The notes under the pieces are model-generated. The model was not told the origin of the DNA and did not search any database. It saw only the letters and a list, made by a program, of their open reading frames with translations. From Aquificota bacterium (GTDB lineage: Bacteria > Aquificota > Aquificia > Aquificales > QOAS01): a DNA stretch of 8,798 nt. The stretch covers positions 1 through 8,798 of the forward strand of contig JALSNH010000184.1 of NCBI GenBank assembly GCA_026987085.1, written 5' to 3'. The number at the start of each line of letters is the position of its first letter. Positions within the stretch are counted from its first letter, which is position 1. Shown here one piece after another: positions 6,704-8,798 of this stretch. The translations under genes and the position numbers were made by a program.

Positions 6704-6973
6704 ATTTTTTTCCACACCTCGTTTGGATCTATTTCCAAATTGCTATCGTCGGTGGTTTCTACCTTTTTTACTATTAATGGAAAGAAAAGGTTTTAAAAGA
6801 AAGAGGATTAACTAACTTAAAGGTTTCTTTTTATAGCAATTCAAAGGAGCAACACAAAAAGGCAAAAAATTCAAATAACATTTAGAGCATCAACCTTGGG
6901 AAAACAACGTTTGTGAAATGGAGAAATTTCAAGATAAAGTGGGAAGTTCCATATCTTTGATAAGGGAAAAGGA
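6704..6973. other. gene-free spacer between convergent metK and trxA
   Basis: 270 bp, AT-rich, with no gene that has a start and RBS. ACCTTTT (6761-6767) pairs with AAAAGGT (6785-6791) followed by TTT, a weak terminator-like hairpin for metK. Three stop-bounded frames look protein-like but are short. On the minus strand, 6700-6792 gives about 30 residues ending in EIDPNEVWKKI, and its stop overlaps the metK stop. On the plus strand, 6781-6885 gives 34 residues including ERGLTNLKVSFYSNSKEQ, and 6879-7019 gives 46 residues including [20 protein letters not shown] and running antisense into trxA. These may be remnants of decayed genes or chance. Confidence 0.35.
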
Positions 6974-7297
6974 TCACAAGTGGGCCAAAACCATCTGTTT
7001 TAATATCTCTTTTGGTTGAACACCAATTCGTGTATCAACAACTTCACCATTTTTGAAAAGCATTACTGTAGGAATAGCTCTAATACCGTATCTAATTGCA
7101 ATATTGGGATTTTCATCGGTATTAACTTTACCAACTTTTACTTTATCTCCTAGTTCCTCCGCAAGTTCATCGATGATAGGAGCCAACAAACGGCAAGGTC
7201 CGCACCAAGGAGCCCAAAAATCTACAAGAACAGGTTTGTCAGAATTAAGAACTTCCTGTTCCCAATTCTGCTCATTTAATTCAATAACATTTTCCAT
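6974..7297 (-). CDS. trxA: thioredoxin TrxA
   Basis: A small cytosolic disulfide oxidoreductase, reduced by thioredoxin reductase, that supplies electrons to reductases and keeps protein thiols reduced. At 107 residues it has the standard length and fold. The active site is WCGPC with Cys32 and Cys35 ([14 protein letters not shown]). The buried Asp26 (VDFW) and the cis-proline Pro76 (AIPTVMLF), followed by KNGE, are all in place. The ATG is preceded by AAGGAGG (7305-7311) with a 7-nt spacer, one of the best ribosome binding sites in the window. It stands alone: divergent from kdsD and convergent with metK, so it is presumably monocistronic. No thioredoxin reductase gene is nearby. Confidence 0.97.
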   Translation of the reverse strand: MENVIELNEQNWEQEVLNSDKPVLVDFWAPWCGPCRLLAPIIDELAEELGDKVKVGKVNTDENPNIAIRYGIRAIPTVMLFKNGEVVDTRIGVQPKEILKQMVLAHL

Positions 7298-7304
7298 TTT
7301 CCAA

Positions 7305-7311
7305 CCTCCTT
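7305..7311 (-). promoter_or_regulatory. trxA ribosome binding site
   Basis: AAGGAGG on the minus strand, 7 nt before the trxA ATG. It contrasts with the absence of any SD before the divergent kdsD start 143 bp away. Confidence 0.8.
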
Positions 7312-7319
7312 TTTAGTCT

Positions 7320-7349
7320 CCTATAGTATTTTGGAACGTAGAAAAACAA
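7320..7349 (-). promoter_or_regulatory. candidate trxA promoter
   Basis: On the minus strand TTGTTT (7349-7344) is followed after 18 nt by TATAGG (7325-7320), or after 15 nt by TACTAT (7328-7323). The position, about 25 nt before the start codon, suits a short leader carrying the strong RBS. The match to sigma-70 consensus is only partial. Confidence 0.35.
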
Positions 7350-7440
7350 GATTATTAGAAAATTCATATATAGCTATGACCCTAATAACGGAGTTTTTCT
7401 TATTTTTTTCCTAAAAGTTTCCTTTTAAATTTTCTCCTTT
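7331..7440 (+). promoter_or_regulatory. kdsD upstream region: candidate promoter and SD-less start block
   Basis: TTGGAA (7331-7336) and TATTAG (7353-7358), 16 nt apart, form a possible sigma-70 promoter, which would leave a leader of roughly 75 nt. Alternatively TTTAAA (7424-7429) followed by 11 nt of TTTTCTCCTTT and then GTG could be a -10 element of a leaderless or nearly leaderless transcript. No Shine-Dalgarno is present in either case. The CTTTTAAATTTTCTCCTTT block resembles the sequence ahead of metK. Confidence 0.35.
7364..7379. promoter_or_regulatory. operator-like palindrome between trxA and kdsD
   Basis: TCATATATAGCTATGA is an imperfect 16-bp palindrome with TCATA/TATGA arms and a perfect inner ATAGCTAT (7370-7377). 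It lies centrally in the 143-bp divergent spacer and could bind a dimeric regulator of either gene. AT-rich sequence makes such palindromes fairly common, so this is only a candidate. Confidence 0.25.
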
Positions 7441-8409
7441 GTGAGGAAAACAGTCATAGAAACCGCAAAAAGGGTTATAGATATTGAAATAGAACAACTT
7501 CAAAGGTTAAAAAATTGCATTGACCAAAACTTTGAAAGGGCGGTTCAAATCCTCCTTAGCTGTAAGGGGAAGGTGGTAGTAACCGGTATAGGTAAATCGG
7601 GAAGTATAGGCAAAAAAATAGCGGCAACTTTGGCCTCAACGGGAACACCTGCCTTTTTCCTTCACCCTGCGGAAGCCCTCCATGGGGATCTCGGAATGGT
7701 TTCAAAAGACGATGTTGTAATAGCCATTTCCAACAGCGGGAATAGTTCGGAAGTTTTGGCAATGCTTCCCTACTTTAAACGGTTGGGTGTTCCAATTGTT
7801 GCTATTACAAACAACCCCGATTCGGAACTTGCAAAAAGGAGCAGTGTGGTTCTAAAGCTTTGCGTTGAAAGGGAAGCCTGCCCGCTCAATTTGGCTCCCA
7901 CCTCTTCGACCACCAACACCCTCGTTTTGGGCGACGCTTTGGCGGTTGCCCTTATGGAGCTGCGCGGTTTCACTGCCAAGGATTTTGGCCTCCGCCACCC
8001 TGCGGGTAATTTAGGTAGAAAACTGAAACTGGTTAGGGATTTAGGCCACTTTGACCCTAAAGAGGTTCCTATAGTTCACGAAAACGCCCCTATGAAGGAA
8101 GTAGTTTTAGAAATTTCCTCCAAAGGGTTCGGAGCCACAGCGGTAGTTAACGACGAAGGGAAATTAGTAGGAATCATCACCGACGGAGATTTAAGGAGGT
8201 TTGTCCAAAAAGGGGGGAATTTTGAAAAGGACCTTGCCAAGGATGTAATGACTAAAAATCCAAAAACTGCTAAACCAGATGAACTGGCTATGGAAGCCTT
8301 AAAGAGGATGGAAGACCACAAAATTACGGTCCTTATAGTGATAGATGAAAAGAAAAAACCAATAGGTATTATTCATATTCACGACATTATGAGGGGAGAA
8401 GTAGCTTAG
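7441..8409 (+). CDS. kdsD: D-arabinose 5-phosphate isomerase (KdsD/KpsF)
   Basis: Interconverts ribulose 5-phosphate and arabinose 5-phosphate, the first committed step to Kdo for lipopolysaccharide (or capsule) in Gram-negative cells; cytosolic. The 322 residues match the 328-residue E. coli enzyme along their length. An N-terminal SIS domain spans about 35-185, with [29 protein letters not shown] and the [13 protein letters not shown] signature. Two CBS domains follow, about 205-260 and 265-320. The four catalytic residues known for E. coli (Lys59, Glu111, Glu152, His193) correspond to Lys52, Glu104, Glu145 and His186, a constant offset of 7. The start is GTG; a TAA five codons upstream leaves no other upstream start, and no SD is present. 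The entry to the first CBS domain reads [12 protein letters not shown] where relatives usually have a D-[IL]-M-H-T-G form. No other Kdo genes (kdsA, kdsB, kdsC) adjoin it. Confidence 0.96.
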   Translation: MRKTVIETAKRVIDIEIEQLQRLKNCIDQNFERAVQILLSCKGKVVVTGIGKSGSIGKKIAATLASTGTPAFFLHPAEALHGDLGMVSKDDVVIAISNSGNSSEVLAMLPYFKRLGVPIVAITNNPDSELAKRSSVVLKLCVEREACPLNLAPTSSTTNTLVLGDALAVALMELRGFTAKDFGLRHPAGNLGRKLKLVRDLGHFDPKEVPIVHENAPMKEVVLEISSKGFGATAVVNDEGKLVGIITDGDLRRFVQKGGNFEKDLAKDVMTKNPKTAKPDELAMEALKRMEDHKITVLIVIDEKKKPIGIIHIHDIMRGEVA

Positions 8410-8414
8410 TATTT

Positions 8415-8447
8415 AAAGTGGGTTTCCTTGTGGAGATAATCCACTTT
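8415..8447 (+). terminator. inverted repeats after kdsD, possible terminator or processing hairpin
   Basis: Six bases after the kdsD stop, AAAGTGG (8415-8421) is complementary to CCACTTT (8441-8447). Competing with it is a tighter hairpin, GTGGA (8430-8434) with TCCAC (8440-8444) around GATAA. No proper T-run follows, so it is not a textbook intrinsic terminator; it could be a 3'-end stabilising structure. Confidence 0.3.
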
Positions 8448-8561
8448 CCACAGGTGTTTCTTCTCTATGTTTTACAACTCCATATCTATGATACGATCTA
8501 TGTACCCCTCCCGCAGGAAGAAATTAATTAGAAGCTTAGTGAACCCGCTTGTAATAAGGAC

Positions 8562-8587
8562 TTTTACTGCAAAAGCTGCAAGTAAAA
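8562..8587. repeat. strong imperfect palindrome (10-bp stem, one bulge)
   Basis: TTTTACTGCA (8562-8571) pairs with TGCAAGTAAAA (8577-8587) with a single bulged A and the 5-nt loop AAAGC. It is the longest hairpin I see in the non-coding DNA. No T-run follows directly on either strand, so it is not an intrinsic terminator. Similar subterminal hairpins occur at IS200/IS605 ends and in small structured RNAs, but nothing here proves either. Confidence 0.55.
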
Positions 8588-8643
8588 CAGGCATAGTTTG
8601 GTATAGAATTAACAGAGTTGTTTTTTGACCTTATAGAAATAAC

Positions 8644-8673
8644 AAAATTTAAAAGAAAGAAAAATTTAAAAGA
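8644..8673. repeat. 13-bp direct repeat, two copies at 17-bp period
   Basis: AAAATTTAAAAGA occurs at 8644-8656 and exactly again at 8661-8673, separated by AAGA. Read on the minus strand it contains CTTTTAAATTTT, the same 12-mer found just upstream of kdsD (7422-7433). Paired regulator sites, a duplicated promoter-like element or simple AT-rich slippage are all possible. Confidence 0.5.
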
Positions 8674-8796
8674 TTAATATTCCAACCAAAGCAAAATACG
8701 GCCTACAGTGGAAGTTGTAGGAACTATAATTTGGGGTGCACTAATAGGAGGTATACCTTCAAAAAATTCGGTGGAAGTTTTATTTTGAAATTCCGA
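8674..8796 (-). CDS. possible 3' end of an unrecognised gene at the right edge
   Basis: The minus-strand frame is open from the window edge to a TAA. The 40 residues are of mixed composition (KTSTEFFEGIPPISAPQ, ending VGRILLWLEY) and I recognise no family. Because the plus strand is open in the same place and no start is visible, this is only a possibility. Confidence 0.2.
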   Translation of the reverse strand, partial: SEFQNKTSTEFFEGIPPISAPQIIVPTTSTVGRILLWLEY

Positions 8797-8798
8797 AA

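Larger units (their letters stand above)
8413..8673 (-). pseudogene. possible decayed coding remnant, one minus frame broken by two stops
   Basis: One minus-strand frame runs from after a TAA at 8674-8676 down to a TAA at 8413-8415, with internal stops only at 8536-8538 and 8524-8526. The upstream piece ends PNYACFTCSFCSKSPYYKRVH, with clustered cysteines (C-x2-C-x2-C). The downstream piece of 36 residues contains RYGVVKHREETPVESGLSP and ends QGNPL. The cysteine cluster followed by a short tail with a TPVE motif recalls the C-terminal zinc finger and tail of IS200/IS605 TnpB proteins, but no RuvC motif or complete zinc finger is visible. No start codon with an RBS exists. It may be a worn-down transposon end or non-coding DNA; I favour neither strongly. 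Confidence 0.22.
8410..8798. other. 389-bp right-hand tail without a convincing intact gene
   Basis: It holds, in order, inverted repeats after kdsD, a broken minus-strand frame, a strong palindrome, a 13-bp direct repeat and, at the edge, a minus-strand frame open from 8796 to a TAA at 8674-8676. That edge frame gives 40 residues including FFEGIPPISAPQIIVPTTS and could be the 3' end of a gene entering from the right. The opposite strand is also open there (8678-8788), giving RPTVEVVGTIIWGALIGGI, so the coding strand is undecided. No tRNA, rRNA or CRISPR repeat is seen. Confidence 0.4.

Noticed and set aside
6200..6715. 171-codon minus-strand open frame inside metK
   Set aside because: It is antisense to a conserved gene and reflects metK codon bias; no RBS, and its content mirrors metK codons.
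7381..7420. T-rich tract as a terminator upstream of kdsD
   Set aside because: No adjacent GC stem, and both neighbouring genes are transcribed away from it.
8472..8594. 40-residue minus-strand frame starting MPVLLAAFAVKVLITSGF
   Set aside because: No Shine-Dalgarno, overlaps other equally open frames on both strands, and hydrophobicity alone is weak evidence.
8467..8628. 53-residue plus-strand frame (MFYNSISMIRSMYPSRRKK...) after kdsD
   Set aside because: No RBS, atypical composition, and the opposite strand is open over the same bases.
8410..8798. tRNA gene or CRISPR array in the tail
   Set aside because: No cloverleaf with a TTC-arm-like sequence and no repeated unit with regular spacers; the only repeat is two 13-mers 4 bp apart.

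Overview
The window reads as a chromosomal segment of a Gram-negative, probably thermophilic and deep-branching bacterium. Support for this: an arabinose-5-phosphate isomerase (Kdo/LPS synthesis), type IV pilus genes, Lys/Glu/Ile-rich proteins, and tight overlapping genes with AGGAGG ribosome binding sites. An Aquificota-like origin is a guess; nothing here fixes the taxon.

Layout. (1) At the left edge is the 3' end of an unrecognised plus-strand gene (1-227). It faces a minus-strand cluster that is transcribed right to left: HerA-like ATPase (5522-3720), secreted N-acetylmuramoyl-L-alanine amidase (3751-2702), pilT (2647-1544), pilC (1542-250). The ATPase and amidase overlap by 32 nt, amidase and pilT are 54 nt apart, and pilT and pilC are 1 nt apart with the pilC RBS inside the last pilT codons. 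(2) metK (5573-6703) diverges from the HerA-like gene across about 50 bp. (3) A 270-bp spacer separates metK from trxA (7297-6974, minus). (4) kdsD/kpsF (7441-8409, plus) diverges from trxA. (5) The last 389 bp hold no convincing intact gene, but do hold a strong imperfect palindrome, a 13-bp direct repeat and one minus-strand frame with protein-like pieces broken by stops, possibly mobile-element debris.

How the genes fit together. pilT and pilC are the retraction ATPase and inner-membrane platform of a type IV pilus. A peptidoglycan amidase and a HerA-type DNA-translocase-like ATPase sit directly upstream in the same apparent transcript. pilB and nurA, the partners one might expect, are not in the window. 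metK, trxA and kdsD are housekeeping genes.

Most notable. The HerA-like gene and kdsD both start with GTG, lack a Shine-Dalgarno sequence, and carry TTTAAA followed by exactly 11 pyrimidine-rich bases before the GTG. This suggests leaderless or SD-independent initiation, and the metK start region has a related block. The HerA-like P-loop and the MetK signature loops both differ from the usual consensus. G+C content falls sharply from the metK side to the pilC side. I did not find a clear new defence or mobile system; the right-hand tail is the least explained part.
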